Assembly: GCA_025403435.1 (NCBI GenBank)
Contig: CM046330.1
Location: 14,902,239-14,966,238 of the forward strand
From: Artocarpus heterophyllus
Taxonomy: Eukaryota > Streptophyta > Magnoliopsida > Rosales > Moraceae
Length of the DNA stretch: 64,000 nucleotides
Direction: 5' to 3'
This document shows positions 19,637 to 31,755 of this stretch, piece by piece; the first letter of the stretch is position 1; each line of letters starts with the position of its first letter. Under the pieces are notes generated by a model, which did no database searches, was not told the origin of the DNA, and saw only the letters and a list, made by a program, of their open reading frames with translations. The translations under genes were made by a program, and so were the position numbers.

Positions 19637-21795
19637 TGTAACGTCCCGAAATTTATTTAACATTAATGTAATGTAAATGGTGAATTAGTGTGCCATAATT
19701 AAAGTTTTAACTTTAATTAGATTATTTGGTTGGATTTTGAATTTTGGTTGTTTTGTTAAACTGATGTATTCAAATGATTTCTCATTTGTTTTAAAATGAT
19801 GTTTTGAGTTTTAAAACACAACAATTTGTAAAATGTTAAAAATACTCTGTTTTACAAAACCGTGGGCGGCACATGGTTTTCGCACAGTAAAACCGCCCAC
19901 CGATTTTCTCTATTTATTTTCCTTTCCTCTCTCTCTCTCCTCACTCTCACGAACACTCTCTCTCTCTCTCTTCACTCTCCCATTCGGCAGCCTCTCTCTC
20001 TCTCAATCTCTCTAAAAATTTTGATTTCCGTTCGAATCCAAGCTTCGGAACAGCAAGGAGGAAGCTCGGGGACGTGATTCGGCGACCGAGAACGCGGATT
20101 GAAGCTTCGATTCGAGGTTAGATTCGAAATTTCTAAACTTTTTCAAAATTTTCGATTTTGTGTGTTTTTGAAATCTAAGCTTGTTTAAGCTTAGAAAACC
20201 GTGGATTTATGTTAAATGAGCTTAGAACAACTAGAATCTAAACCTAGATTGAAGAAAAACGGATTGGATTCAAGATTTTCATTTTTCTCCTCTTTTTCTC
20301 ATTTTCGGATTTTTGAAGATTTTGAGTTCAAATGTTGTTTAAATGATTCCAAATATGTTTTAGAATGTTTTTCTATCAACTATAGTTGTTTTTCATGCCT
20401 GGGATTTGAGAAAAACAGGTTGGAATTCAAATTTGGATTTTGGGGATCGAGAAACCCGTGGCTGGGATTTCTGGATTTTCCCAGTTCGGCAGGCCGAAGT
20501 TCATGTTCGGCAGGCCGGAGTGATGATCGGCAGGCCGGTGTTCTTCCGATCGGCAGGCCGAATCTGGGGAAATGTTCGGCAGGCCGAACCTCGTTTCCGG
20601 CAGGCCGAACTGTACAGTTCGGCAGGCCGAAGCAGGGCGTCCGGCAGGCCGACCGAGGCATGGAAAATTTTGTGATTTTTACCCGATTTCATTGTTTTGA
20701 ACCCTGATTTAAATCCCAACCTTATAGGATGATTTTAATGATACAAATGGCACACTAGGACATCATGAAATGATTTAGTAACATAGAATGTTTCGAACTA
20801 GATATTGATCGACTTAGTTTGTATCTAGGATTGTTCGTGGTTCCGTGGAGCTAACGTATAGCGGACCGGGATTACGGTGTGGGGTACCGGCACGAGTACT
20901 GAGGTAGGACTTCTATCCTATTTCTTTGGTAGCCTGGTTTTGAAATAATTTGGCTCTGAAAATGATTTCTATCAAAATGTTTTCAACGGTTGTTTGAAAA
21001 TGATTTTATCGGTTATATTTTTATATACCGTGACATGAAATGAATTTCATAATGAATGTAATTGACAATACTCGGTAATCGGGTTTGAATGATAATGATA
21101 ACAAACACTAAGGCATGATGCCATATCAGAGATCGGGTCGTGTGACGAACGACCTTGGGGGCAGGTCCCGAAACCCAGCTGGGCCACTACGGTGGTGATA
21201 TCATGGTTTGCCTAGGTAAAAGTAAATTGGTGTTTTGATTTGACGAGTAGACTGTTCTGTGTCAGAACGGTTCTACTCAATTTATTTATTTATTTATCTG
21301 ACGTTTTATTTCTGTATACTCCTGATAATGTTTTGTTTCCTTGCATCAAATTATTTTATAAAACCTAGTCCTACTGAGCCTTTCGCTCACGTTTTATTGT
21401 TTTAAATTTCCCCCCCCTTCTAGGTGGTTTTCCATATAGGTTTGGAGGAGATTCTTCAGACCGGACTCAGGAGCACTAGGAGAATTTATTTATATTCAGC
21501 ATTATTAATCAAGGCATGTAAGGCTCAACTCTATTTGTACTTGGACTGTAATTGTATTTGTGATATTGTCAGGTCCATGTGTGTGCACAAGTTGTGGGTT
21601 GTGGAACCCATATTCGCGGTTTTTATTCAATTATTGTTATTTGATTAATGATTTTAAACTCCTTTATAAAAATGTGGTGGAAAATCTTCTTAAATTTTAC
21701 TTAATTGGATTTTTAAACCCTTAATTTCAATTAAATTCTCTTTTAATTAACCTAAATATTCCGCCACGTCACCTCCCGTACTCCGGGGCGTGACA
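19637..21795 (+). repeat. Gypsy LTR2 (2159 bp), shared middle LTR
   Basis: This is the 3' LTR of the first internal region and the 5' LTR of the second. It appears identical to LTR3 over its whole length. It carries its own copies of the U3 dyad, CT tract, CGGCAGGCCG array and candidate intron. Confidence 0.93.
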
Positions 21796-21798
21796 GAA

Positions 21799-21810
21799 TG
21801 GTATCAGAGC
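21799..21810 (+). other. Primer-binding site, second internal region
   Basis: TGGTATCAGAGC is placed as in the first copy, three bases after LTR2, so the second unit also has an intact priming site. Confidence 0.92.
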
Positions 21811-21900
21811 TCAAGGTTATGAACCTTGGGAATTGTGCACACATAGGTTTGACAATGAAATACCTCTGACAGTCCAAATTTTGTTTTCAGAAGTGAGAGA

Positions 21901-24900
21901 ATGGCACCTAGACGTCATTCGACAGCTGACGCGGAGTTCGGAAATGATGAGGGCCTGATGAGGTCTATGATGGCGGCTTTCCGGCAGATGGCAGCCAGGG
22001 CTAGACCGGAAGACTCCAGTGTTGGTAGTCGGCATGCCTTCTTTAAGGAATTTCGGCGGGCGTCTATTCCGACTTTTGATGGCAATGGGGATCCGCAGTT
22101 AGCAGAGTATTGGTTGGATTCGATTTTGAAGCATCTTGATACCCTTGGTGTGCCTGAGGAGTATCGTGTGGAGTTTGCGGCGTATAAGCTCGAGGGTGGT
22201 GCTAACACCTGGTGGAAACAAACTAAGCGTCTGGAGCGCGGTGGCGATATCAGTTGGGACAAGTTCGAGGAGCTGTTCTATGATCGGTATTTTCCGCAGG
22301 GATATAGAGACCAGAAAGCAGCTGAGTTTTATAGATTGCAGCAGGGTGATATGTCAGTTCGGGAGTATGAGGCAAGGTTTAACGAGTTGGCTAGGTTTGC
22401 TCCATCAGCTGTGGCATCGGAGCGTGAGAAATGCATCAAGTTTCAGGAGGGACTCAAGGCTCCTATTCGGCGGCAGTTGGTTGCTCTACGGCTTAGGAGT
22501 TTCGGAGAGCTTGTGTCGTCGGCGATCTCCGTGGAGAATGATTACGTGCAGTATTGTGAAGATCGAGCCAAGGCTTCAGGAGGACCGCAGAGGAGTGGCA
22601 GGAAGAGCACCAGTAGTCGTCCAACTCCGGGGAAAGGCAAGCAAGGCGGTGCGACCAGTGGTAGCAGCAGTTCGTCTGGCAGCGGGCGCAGCAATCCCTA
22701 CAGCTTCCATTGTCATTTCTGTCAGCAGCCCGGACACATCAAGAGGAATTGCCCGATCAGGAGTGCTCGTCTTGGATCGCAGACCGAGGAGGATGCCAGT
22801 CGTTCGTCTCAGCCTCAACTTCAGACCCTACCTCCACCTCCGCAGTACCCGCAGTTGCAGTATCCGCAGTTTTCTCCTCAGCAATTCACATATCCGGCAC
22901 GGGGACAGCAGCCGCAGTATTTTCAGCGCAGTGTTCCTCAGTATAGAGCTCCGAGTGCAGGTAGTGTGCAGTTGTCTCCATCTCAGCAGCATCGGCCGAG
23001 TAATGCAGGACCCAGCAATGTCGGTAGAGGAAAAGGAAAAGCGCCAGTGCAGGTTCATGCGATGGCATCTGGAGGGTCAGATTCTCAGACTGGTAACGCA
23101 GTTGTTGATGGTATGATCTTGGTTTCCAGGTCTCTAGCACGCGTTCTATTTGATACCGGTGCATCTCATTCTCTCATTTCGAGTTCTTTTGTACATGCCT
23201 TGGGATTAGAGATAGAAGAGTTTAATGAACCCCTAGCTATAATTTCTCCCTTGGGGCGGGTGTGTGTAAATCATATGTGTAAATCTTGTAAAATAAAGAT
23301 TGGGGATGAGATTTTGAAAAGTGATTTGATTATACTCCCCATGAGTTCCTATGATGTGATTCTAGGAATGGACTGGTTGTCCAGGTATAGTGCAGTTGTG
23401 GACTGCCAACTTAGGAAAGTGACCCTAGTGTCTGATAGGGGGACGGTAATCACTTACCAGGGTGGTGGTGATTGGCTAATGAGTGAGCGTCTCATGAAGT
23501 CATGTTTAGGAGGGCGAAGGAATCTAGATTGTTTTGCTTTTCTTGCCAATCTAGATTGCGAGCCCTATGTTTCGAGTAGTAGTGTAGCGATTCCGGTGGT
23601 TGGTGAGTTCGAGGATGTTTTCCCCGACGAGTTGCCAGGATTGCCACCGTATCGGGAAATTGAGTTTGGTATCGAGTTGTTTCCAGGGACATCACCGATT
23701 TCTATGGCACCTTATCGGATGGCGCCGGCAGAAATGAAGGAATTGAGGAAGCAACTTCAGGAGCTTGCTGATAAAGGATATATTCGGAATAGCACATCTC
23801 CGTGGGGAGCACCAGTTTTGTTCGCTAAGAAGCACGATGGGACTCTCAGGTTATGTGTGGATTATCGGCAGCTGAACCGTGTTACGGTGAAGAACAAGTA
23901 TCCTTTGCCTAGGATTGATGAGCTATTTGATCAGTTGGGAGGTTCGCGATACTTCTCGAAGATTGATTTGCGGTCAGGTTATCATCAGCTCAGAATCAAG
24001 GAAGAGGATATTCCCAAGACAGCTTTTAGGACTCGGTATGGGCACTTCGAGTTTCTGGTTATGTCTTTCGGGTTGACGAATGCTCCAGCAGCTTTCATGG
24101 ATCTGATGAACAGGATATTCAGGCCGTATCTGGATCAGTTTGTGATCGTGTTCATCGATGATATTCTTGTGTATTCTAAGACATGGGAGGAGCATGAGCA
24201 GCATCTTCGGATCGTGCTTCAGACTCTGCGGGAGCACCAGTTGTATGCTAAGAGGGAAAAATGTGAGTTCTGGTTGACTGAGGTCAAATTTCTGGGTCAT
24301 GTCATTTCGGAGCATGGTATTTCAGTGGATCCGTCCAAGATTGAAGCTATATTGGAGTGGGAACGACCAAGGAATGTAGCGGAGATTCGCAGCTTCTTAG
24401 GTCTTGCTGGTTATTACAGGAAATTTGTAAAGGACTTTTCGAAGATTGCAGCTCCGTTGACGAGGTTGACCAAGAAAAATGTCAGGTTTGAGTGGGATGA
24501 AGACTGTGAGTCTGCTTTTCAGGAATTGAAGAACCGGTTGACTTCAGCTCCAGTGTTGATTATTCCTAGTAGTGACGAGCCATATGAGGTTTATGCTGAT
24601 GCTTCAGGGCGTGGACTTGGATGCGTGTTGATGCAGCATGGACGTGTGGTTGCGTACGGATCGAGACAGCTACGCCCTCACGAGCGGAATTATCCTACTC
24701 ACGATTTAGAGCTTGCAGCGGTGATCTACGCGCTGAAGATTTGGAGATGTTATTTGTATGGAGCGTCGTTTCAGGTCTTCTCCGATCACAAGAGTTTGAG
24801 GCATTTGTTCACTCAGAGGGATCTCAACTTGAGGCAGCGCAGATGGGTGGAGTACATGGAGGATTATGATTTCGCGTTGCAGTATCATCCCGGGAAAGCT

Positions 24901-26493
24901 AATGTGGTAGCGGACGCGCTTAGCAGAAAGTCTTCAGGGATTCTCGCTTGTTTGATTTTTGAGGACTGGAGCAGGGATGCGACAGTGAGTGAGTATCGGC
25001 TACAGTATCATGACGACGGTGATCGAGTTTCGTTATATCACGTGGTAGCGACTCCAGCTCTTGTTCGGATGGTGAAACAAGGTCAGTGGCAGGATCGACA
25101 TTTGCAGGGGATTTGGTCGCGGATTCAGAACGGGGAGCAGTTTGAAGAATGGAGCGTGCATGCAGATGGATCGTTGTACTTCCGGGAGCGTCTTGCAGTT
25201 CCAGTTATCGCCGAGGTGACGAAAGCCGTTCTAGATGAAGCTCATAGGTCTCAGTTCGCCATTCATCCGGGGAGCACCAAAATGTATCGTGATTTGAAGA
25301 GGCACTATTGGTGGAGAGGCATGAAGAAAGATGTTCGAGAGTATGTGGCCAAGTGTTTGACGTGTCTTCAGGTGAAAGCCGAGCATCAGAAGCCTGCAGG
25401 TCAGCTTCAGCCGCTTCCTATTCCAGGGTGGAAATGGGAGCATGTGACGATGGATTTCCTCACAGGTTTGCCGAGGACGGAGCAGCGGCATGATGCAGTT
25501 TGGGTTGTGGTCGACAGGTTGACGAAATCGGCGCATTTCATTCCGTTTAGGTCGACGTGTTCCAGGAAGATTCTCGGGGAGCTGTATATGCAGAACATTG
25601 TGAGGTTGCATGGAGTTCCTTTGTCCATCACCTCTGATCGAGATACCAGGTTTAATGCTAAGTACTGGAGGAGTTTTCAGGAGGCTTTGGGTACGGATTT
25701 GAACTTCAGTACGGCGTTTCATCCTCAGACTGATGGGCAGTCTGAGCGGGTTATTCAGGTTCTCGAGGATATGTTGCGTGCTTGTGCGTTGGACTTCGGC
25801 GGGAATTGGAAGCAATGTTTGCATTTGGCGGAGTTCGCGTACAACAACAGTTATCAGGCGAGTATCGGTATGGCACCATTTGAGGCGTTGTATGGGCGAC
25901 CGTGTCGGTCACCTGTGTGTTGGGCCGAGCCGGAAGATAGAGTGATTCTTGGGCCGGAAGAGATTCGTGATAGCAACGAGAAAGTCGCGGTGATTCGAGA
26001 TCGGTTGAGGGCAGCTCAGAGTCGGCAGAAGAGCTACGCGGATAGGAGACGTAGACCCTTAGAGTTCGCGGTTGGAGATTTTGTTCTCTTGAGGGTGTCA
26101 CCTCGTAAGGGAACTATGCGGTTCGGGGTGAGTGGAAAGCTCGCGCCGAGGTATATTGGGCCGTTCGAGATCACTCAGCGTGTTGGTGTGGTCGCTTATC
26201 GGCTTGATCTTCCGCCCGAACTTTCTCATGTGCATGATGTGTTTCATGTGTCGATGCTTAGGAAGTGTCCACCTGAGCAGGATAAGATAGTTTCGTTTCG
26301 CGAGGTGCAGGTTCAGGAGGATACGACGTACGAGGAAGTGCCGATTCAGATTATCGACCGGAAAGTGATTAGCTTGCGTCGTCGTGAGATACCGTTGGTA
26401 AAGGTCGTGTGGCAGCATCACGGGGTTGATGAAGCCACTTGGGAACTAGAATCGAATATGCGGGAATTGTATCCGCATTTGTTTTGTTTCTGA
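21901..26493 (+). CDS. gag-pol: Gypsy Gag-Pol polyprotein with chromodomain, copy 2
   Basis: A second open 1530-codon frame lies exactly 6905 bp after the first. Protease DTGA, FIDD, the DDE integrase triad and the chromodomain are all intact. The only amino-acid difference I see is Pro at residue 565 (codon CCG at 23593-23595, against TCG in copy 1), in the linker between protease and reverse transcriptase. Because the upstream LTR2 has a complete promoter region and a primer site follows it, this copy could be expressed independently of LTR1. Near-identity argues for a very recent duplication, or possibly an assembly duplication. Confidence 0.96.
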   Translation: MAPRRHSTADAEFGNDEGLMRSMMAAFRQMAARARPEDSSVGSRHAFFKEFRRASIPTFDGNGDPQLAEYWLDSILKHLDTLGVPEEYRVEFAAYKLEGGANTWWKQTKRLERGGDISWDKFEELFYDRYFPQGYRDQKAAEFYRLQQGDMSVREYEARFNELARFAPSAVASEREKCIKFQEGLKAPIRRQLVALRLRSFGELVSSAISVENDYVQYCEDRAKASGGPQRSGRKSTSSRPTPGKGKQGGATSGSSSSSGSGRSNPYSFHCHFCQQPGHIKRNCPIRSARLGSQTEEDASRSSQPQLQTLPPPPQYPQLQYPQFSPQQFTYPARGQQPQYFQRSVPQYRAPSAGSVQLSPSQQHRPSNAGPSNVGRGKGKAPVQVHAMASGGSDSQTGNAVVDGMILVSRSLARVLFDTGASHSLISSSFVHALGLEIEEFNEPLAIISPLGRVCVNHMCKSCKIKIGDEILKSDLIILPMSSYDVILGMDWLSRYSAVVDCQLRKVTLVSDRGTVITYQGGGDWLMSERLMKSCLGGRRNLDCFAFLANLDCEPYVSSSSVAIPVVGEFEDVFPDELPGLPPYREIEFGIELFPGTSPISMAPYRMAPAEMKELRKQLQELADKGYIRNSTSPWGAPVLFAKKHDGTLRLCVDYRQLNRVTVKNKYPLPRIDELFDQLGGSRYFSKIDLRSGYHQLRIKEEDIPKTAFRTRYGHFEFLVMSFGLTNAPAAFMDLMNRIFRPYLDQFVIVFIDDILVYSKTWEEHEQHLRIVLQTLREHQLYAKREKCEFWLTEVKFLGHVISEHGISVDPSKIEAILEWERPRNVAEIRSFLGLAGYYRKFVKDFSKIAAPLTRLTKKNVRFEWDEDCESAFQELKNRLTSAPVLIIPSSDEPYEVYADASGRGLGCVLMQHGRVVAYGSRQLRPHERNYPTHDLELAAVIYALKIWRCYLYGASFQVFSDHKSLRHLFTQRDLNLRQRRWVEYMEDYDFALQYHPGKANVVADALSRKSSGILACLIFEDWSRDATVSEYRLQYHDDGDRVSLYHVVATPALVRMVKQGQWQDRHLQGIWSRIQNGEQFEEWSVHADGSLYFRERLAVPVIAEVTKAVLDEAHRSQFAIHPGSTKMYRDLKRHYWWRGMKKDVREYVAKCLTCLQVKAEHQKPAGQLQPLPIPGWKWEHVTMDFLTGLPRTEQRHDAVWVVVDRLTKSAHFIPFRSTCSRKILGELYMQNIVRLHGVPLSITSDRDTRFNAKYWRSFQEALGTDLNFSTAFHPQTDGQSERVIQVLEDMLRACALDFGGNWKQCLHLAEFAYNNSYQASIGMAPFEALYGRPCRSPVCWAEPEDRVILGPEEIRDSNEKVAVIRDRLRAAQSRQKSYADRRRRPLEFAVGDFVLLRVSPRKGTMRFGVSGKLAPRYIGPFEITQRVGVVAYRLDLPPELSHVHDVFHVSMLRKCPPEQDKIVSFREVQVQEDTTYEEVPIQIIDRKVISLRRREIPLVKVVWQHHGVDEATWELESNMRELYPHLFCF

Positions 26494-26528
26494 AATGAGT
26501 TGTGAATTTCGAGGACGAAATTTCTTTT

Positions 26529-26541
26529 AGGGGTGGAGAGC
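26529..26541 (+). other. Polypurine tract before LTR3
   Basis: AGGGGTGGAGAGC abuts LTR3, identical to the first copy. Confidence 0.85.
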
Positions 26542-28700
26542 TGTAACGTCCCGAAATTTATTTAACATTAATGTAATGTAAATGGTGAATTAGTGTGCCA
26601 TAATTAAAGTTTTAACTTTAATTAGATTATTTGGTTGGATTTTGAATTTTGGTTGTTTTGTTAAACTGATGTATTCAAATGATTTCTCATTTGTTTTAAA
26701 ATGATGTTTTGAGTTTTAAAACACAACAATTTGTAAAATGTTAAAAATACTCTGTTTTACAAAACCGTGGGCGGCACATGGTTTTCGCACAGTAAAACCG
26801 CCCACCGATTTTCTCTATTTATTTTCCTTTCCTCTCTCTCTCTCCTCACTCTCACGAACACTCTCTCTCTCTCTCTTCACTCTCCCATTCGGCAGCCTCT
26901 CTCTCTCTCAATCTCTCTAAAAATTTTGATTTCCGTTCGAATCCAAGCTTCGGAACAGCAAGGAGGAAGCTCGGGGACGTGATTCGGCGACCGAGAACGC
27001 GGATTGAAGCTTCGATTCGAGGTTAGATTCGAAATTTCTAAACTTTTTCAAAATTTTCGATTTTGTGTGTTTTTGAAATCTAAGCTTGTTTAAGCTTAGA
27101 AAACCGTGGATTTATGTTAAATGAGCTTAGAACAACTAGAATCTAAACCTAGATTGAAGAAAAACGGATTGGATTCAAGATTTTCATTTTTCTCCTCTTT
27201 TTCTCATTTTCGGATTTTTGAAGATTTTGAGTTCAAATGTTGTTTAAATGATTCCAAATATGTTTTAGAATGTTTTTCTATCAACTATAGTTGTTTTTCA
27301 TGCCTGGGATTTGAGAAAAACAGGTTGGAATTCAAATTTGGATTTTGGGGATCGAGAAACCCGTGGCTGGGATTTCTGGATTTTCCCAGTTCGGCAGGCC
27401 GAAGTTCATGTTCGGCAGGCCGGAGTGATGATCGGCAGGCCGGTGTTCTTCCGATCGGCAGGCCGAATCTGGGGAAATGTTCGGCAGGCCGAACCTCGTT
27501 TCCGGCAGGCCGAACTGTACAGTTCGGCAGGCCGAAGCAGGGCGTCCGGCAGGCCGACCGAGGCATGGAAAATTTTGTGATTTTTACCCGATTTCATTGT
27601 TTTGAACCCTGATTTAAATCCCAACCTTATAGGATGATTTTAATGATACAAATGGCACACTAGGACATCATGAAATGATTTAGTAACATAGAATGTTTCG
27701 AACTAGATATTGATCGACTTAGTTTGTATCTAGGATTGTTCGTGGTTCCGTGGAGCTAACGTATAGCGGACCGGGATTACGGTGTGGGGTACCGGCACGA
27801 GTACTGAGGTAGGACTTCTATCCTATTTCTTTGGTAGCCTGGTTTTGAAATAATTTGGCTCTGAAAATGATTTCTATCAAAATGTTTTCAACGGTTGTTT
27901 GAAAATGATTTTATCGGTTATATTTTTATATACCGTGACATGAAATGAATTTCATAATGAATGTAATTGACAATACTCGGTAATCGGGTTTGAATGATAA
28001 TGATAACAAACACTAAGGCATGATGCCATATCAGAGATCGGGTCGTGTGACGAACGACCTTGGGGGCAGGTCCCGAAACCCAGCTGGGCCACTACGGTGG
28101 TGATATCATGGTTTGCCTAGGTAAAAGTAAATTGGTGTTTTGATTTGACGAGTAGACTGTTCTGTGTCAGAACGGTTCTACTCAATTTATTTATTTATTT
28201 ATCTGACGTTTTATTTCTGTATACTCCTGATAATGTTTTGTTTCCTTGCATCAAATTATTTTATAAAACCTAGTCCTACTGAGCCTTTCGCTCACGTTTT
28301 ATTGTTTTAAATTTCCCCCCCCTTCTAGGTGGTTTTCCATATAGGTTTGGAGGAGATTCTTCAGACCGGACTCAGGAGCACTAGGAGAATTTATTTATAT
28401 TCAGCATTATTAATCAAGGCATGTAAGGCTCAACTCTATTTGTACTTGGACTGTAATTGTATTTGTGATATTGTCAGGTCCATGTGTGTGCACAAGTTGT
28501 GGGTTGTGGAACCCATATTCGCGGTTTTTATTCAATTATTGTTATTTGATTAATGATTTTAAACTCCTTTATAAAAATGTGGTGGAAAATCTTCTTAAAT
28601 TTTACTTAATTGGATTTTTAAACCCTTAATTTCAATTAAATTCTCTTTTAATTAACCTAAATATTCCGCCACGTCACCTCCCGTACTCCGGGGCGTGACA
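26542..28700 (+). repeat. Gypsy LTR3 (2159 bp)
   Basis: This is the terminal 3' LTR. It ends CGTGACA directly before the second CGGAG target duplication and appears identical to LTR2. Confidence 0.93.
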
Positions 28701-28713
28701 CGGAGTTCGCCAT
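28701..28713 (-). pseudogene. SAM50: Stranded SAM50 start: ATG plus 10 nt, including right target duplication
   Basis: The minus-strand ATG (28713-28711) is followed by GCGAACTCCG. The last five bases are the target duplication CGGAG read in reverse. The remaining coding sequence resumes at 12733, about 16 kb away. This links the pieces as one original exon and fixes the insertion point inside codon 5. Confidence 0.85.
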
Positions 28714-28960
28714 GGCAAGGTATAGAGATGACTGATGAGAGTTGGGGGAAATAGAGGAACGGCGGTTTTGTTCGATGGATGCTGATTTCGAAACGAAACA
28801 GGCGTTGTTTCGAGGCTTGTTTTACCCCTCTTTTTTTTTTTTTTTTAAGGGTGTGTAGCGTTTTTTTGGAAGGGAAAATTTGCAAATAACGGTTTTTTTT
28901 TTCTTTTTTTTTGTCCCATTTGCCAATCAACGGATTAAATAAAAGAGAAAATTGCATGTT
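28714..28960 (-). promoter_or_regulatory. Displaced SAM50 5' UTR/promoter
   Basis: This moderately GC-rich sequence directly upstream of the stranded ATG includes repeated CGAAAC/GTTTCG words near 28785-28825. It is followed by T-rich tracts. It should be the native SAM50 promoter, now separated from the gene body by the gypsy block. Confidence 0.45.
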
Positions 28961-29929
28961 AATAAAAGAAAAAATTAGTTTTAGAAGTTATATTTATTTA
29001 TATCATATTTTAAAAAATTATATATCACACTTAAAAAAAATTATGTTATATTATTATTCATATTACATGTTAAGTTGTGTTAACAATAAACATGTCTAGC
29101 GTTTATAAAAAGTAAATCTTAAAAAAAATGTTAATGAAAATTCCTCAAAATAAAAAAGGAAAAAGAAAGAACTTGTTGTAAGAAGGCAAATTTTTTTTGT
29201 TATTATTTGTTTTTTTGCTCAAGGACAAAGAGCCAAATAGCATGTTTAAATTAAGAATTAGTAAATAATATCATATGTTTTCAAAATGTGTAGTAAATGT
29301 GCTTTCAAAAAATATGTAGTAGATAGTATATCATGAAAAATTGAAAACAAAAACCCAAAATACCCTTACAACTTTTTCCTTTCCATCTCTCTCTATCTTC
29401 CCTCGTCAGCACCAAGGGACAAAAGACATGTAAATATTGTATTAAAATGAAAATATTATATATTCATTTAAATACAAAAATTTACTAGTAACCTCATCGA
29501 ACTCGAGAAATACCATATTAACATATTAATATAAAAATCTAACAAAATTGTTGTCGAACATCACCGGTATCAATGACGTCTTCAACGGCTAAGAAATTAT
29601 ATTAACATGTTAATACTTTATTTCCATGTAGATACAAAAATTTACTAGCAACTTCATCGGACCTGTAAATATTGATTAACAGTTTTATCAACAGCTTTAC
29701 CACTTCAAAGAGTTGTCACAAAATTAACAATTTCTTATTGTGATGGAGAACTTGAAGAGGCACTTCATTTACAAAAGGATAATGTAAATGTTAATCTGGA
29801 AATTTGTCTTTTCTTGAATGCAAAATAGAAAAGAGCTTAAAGATGGTCTCTTTAATTTCATGAATGTCTTGTGAAGTACGGGTGTTTTAAATTTCCAATT
29901 TCTAAATGAATGCTTTTTGAGTTTGCATG
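28961..29929. other. AT-rich intergenic DNA with a small duplication
   Basis: A diverged duplicate of about 120-130 bp is visible: ACAAAAATTTACTAG(T/C)AAC.TCATCG occurs near 29477 and again near 29637, both near TATTAACAT.TTAAT words. No coding frame is supported. The stretch may hold the truncated tail of the minus-strand gypsy element to its right. Confidence 0.35.
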
Positions 29930-31118
29930 AATGAGTTTAATGTATCCTCAAAAGATTTGGTTCATGAATAAAGATTTTCAGATGGTGGAAAATTTTATAG
30001 AGGCTTTTGAAATTGTGAATTTGACGAATATTGTGAATTTTGAGGCTGTTGTGCAAATGGTGGACAATTTTGAAAATTTTGAGATGGATATGATTGATAA
30101 TTTCTCCAACTGAAATTGAGAAGATTTCTCCACTGTGGATTGTATGCGTCAAAATGTGGAGATAGAGAAGGCTTTCTTACTTGGTCCATTTGGTTTGTAT
30201 AATTTATTTGTTCATGGGACTCTTCCTTAAAAATTGGGAAATTATAAGTAGAGTGTCCTATGGTTTGGCAAATACTACACAAAGTTTCAATTTGGGTTCT
30301 TGGACATTCCTATGTTCAATAGTTTCAATCTTTCTAGTCAAAAATGCAACCCTAGCATTTAGATCATTTTCTTGACTAAGTTGATGAACACCTCTTTGAG
30401 CATTAGCAAGATTAGACGTGATTGAGCCTTCAGAATTAACATGTTGTCAATATTGAGATTTTTTAGATAAGTTATCTAAAAAATCTAATGCTTCATCAGG
30501 TTCTTTATCAAGGACTTCTCTATTATACATTGTTTCAACAAATTGATGGGTTTCAAGAGTTAAACCTTCGTAAGAGATACTTATGTAACTCCAATTTTCA
30601 AAACCATGATTTGGGCAAGAATTCAACAAATTTTCAAAACATTCTTAACATTGAAAATAGACTTACTTTACATTTTGAGAAAAGTTTTGAATTTGTTTCT
30701 TCAAAGCATTGGTTTTATGAGTTGGAAAGAATTTTGTGAAAAACTCAGCTTGTATTTCTTGCTAGATGCTAATTGACCTTGGTTTTTAAGAAGTAAGCCA
30801 ACTTTTAGCCTAATCTTTAAAGAAAAAGGAAAGCATAACAATTTCATTTGAAACATTTTGGTCAGTAAAAGTATCATAAACATATTCAAACTCTCTAAGA
30901 TGCAAGTAAGAACTTTCAGATTCTAAGCCATGAAAAGTTGGAAGCAAGTTAATTATTCTTGGTTTAAACCTAAAGTTATGAGCATTAAGAGGAAGAACAA
31001 GACATGATGGAGTGGTTTCACAAGGTGGTTGTAAGCAATTACACATTGATCGAACAATAGGTTGAATGATTTGTTGATCAACCATATTTTCATCGTTAAC
31101 ACTTTTATTATTAGCCAT
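29930..31118 (-). pseudogene. Athila/Tat-type gypsy gag remnant
   Basis: On the minus strand, starting with MANNKSVND at 31118, consecutive broken frames carry a Gag-like order. First comes a capsid segment with LLPTFHGLESESSYLHLREF, then CPNHGFENW followed by YEGLTLETHQFVETM and EPDEALDFLDNL. Then comes a zinc knuckle, CSICQTIGHSTYN (30282-30200), whose last Cys is replaced by Phe. A Q/N/P-rich tail (NPQWRN, SWRNYQ) follows. This order is typical of Gag in plant Athila/Tat elements. Stops and frameshifts separate the blocks, and no pol domain follows toward lower coordinates, so the element is truncated. Its leader and LTR are found beyond the copia insertion (41192-43092). Confidence 0.75.
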
Positions 31119-31755
31119 TATGTTTGAATGTAAATATGCAATAGGAATTATAGGTGGTTCTTAGCTTGTCCTAACTAGGCTACAAGATTTAGATATACAA
31201 GACTAAATACGCATGCAAATTATTTATATTTACAAAGTTTTGAGACGATACGCTAAGCTTTTCTTTATTTGGGGTAAATAAAGTATTGAATGAAAAGCAT
31301 TTGCCTTAATTTTTTTGTAGATTTCAAAAATTATATCCTTTAAGAACATTCTCAAGAAAGATTGGTGGGACAAAGGCTTATTAAAACCCAATCTCCTAGA
31401 CAAATAACGCTCCTGAAATGACTGGTGTTAGAAGAATCTCTAAAAGTAACTGGTTATGGGAAAGGTTTCCAAACCATTACCTATCCCTAAATAAAACTTC
31501 CTTAAATTATACTCTTCCTCAAACCCACAATTTATTTAATTCTTATAAAAAGCCCTAATCTAAACCCCTAAAACTAACAAATAACAAAAATATAATTAAA
31601 AAGAGATAGATTATAATTTTTTAATTTCTTTATGAATAATGAATAGTAAATAGTAACTTATGAATAATATCGATGAATAACCAATGTGAATAGTAACTTA
31701 CCTGAAACGCATGCAAATTTCCTATGCACACAGCATTTATACCTACAATACAATT
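31119..31755 (-). other. 5' leader of the Athila/Tat-type element, first part
   Basis: This non-coding sequence lies directly upstream of the minus-strand gag and continues, after removal of the copia element, into 41192-41349, where the primer site is found. It was split by the copia insertion. Confidence 0.55.

Larger units (their letters stand above)
12734..28700 (+). mobile_element. Tandem Ty3/gypsy chromovirus (Tekay/Del-like), 3 LTRs and 2 internals
   Basis: The layout is LTR1 12734-14890, internal 14891-19636, LTR2 19637-21795, internal 21796-26541, LTR3 26542-28700. Each LTR starts TGTAACGTCCCG and ends CGGGGCGTGACA, forming near-inverted termini. Each internal region is 4746 bp and has a tRNA-iMet primer site, one open gag-pol frame with protease, RT, RNase H, integrase and a C-terminal chromodomain, and a purine tract. 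Long LTRs plus a chromodomain fit the Tekay/Del lineage. Only one pair of 5-bp target duplications is present. Transcription from the LTRs would run antisense to SAM50. Near-identity of the copies indicates a recent event. Confidence 0.93.
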
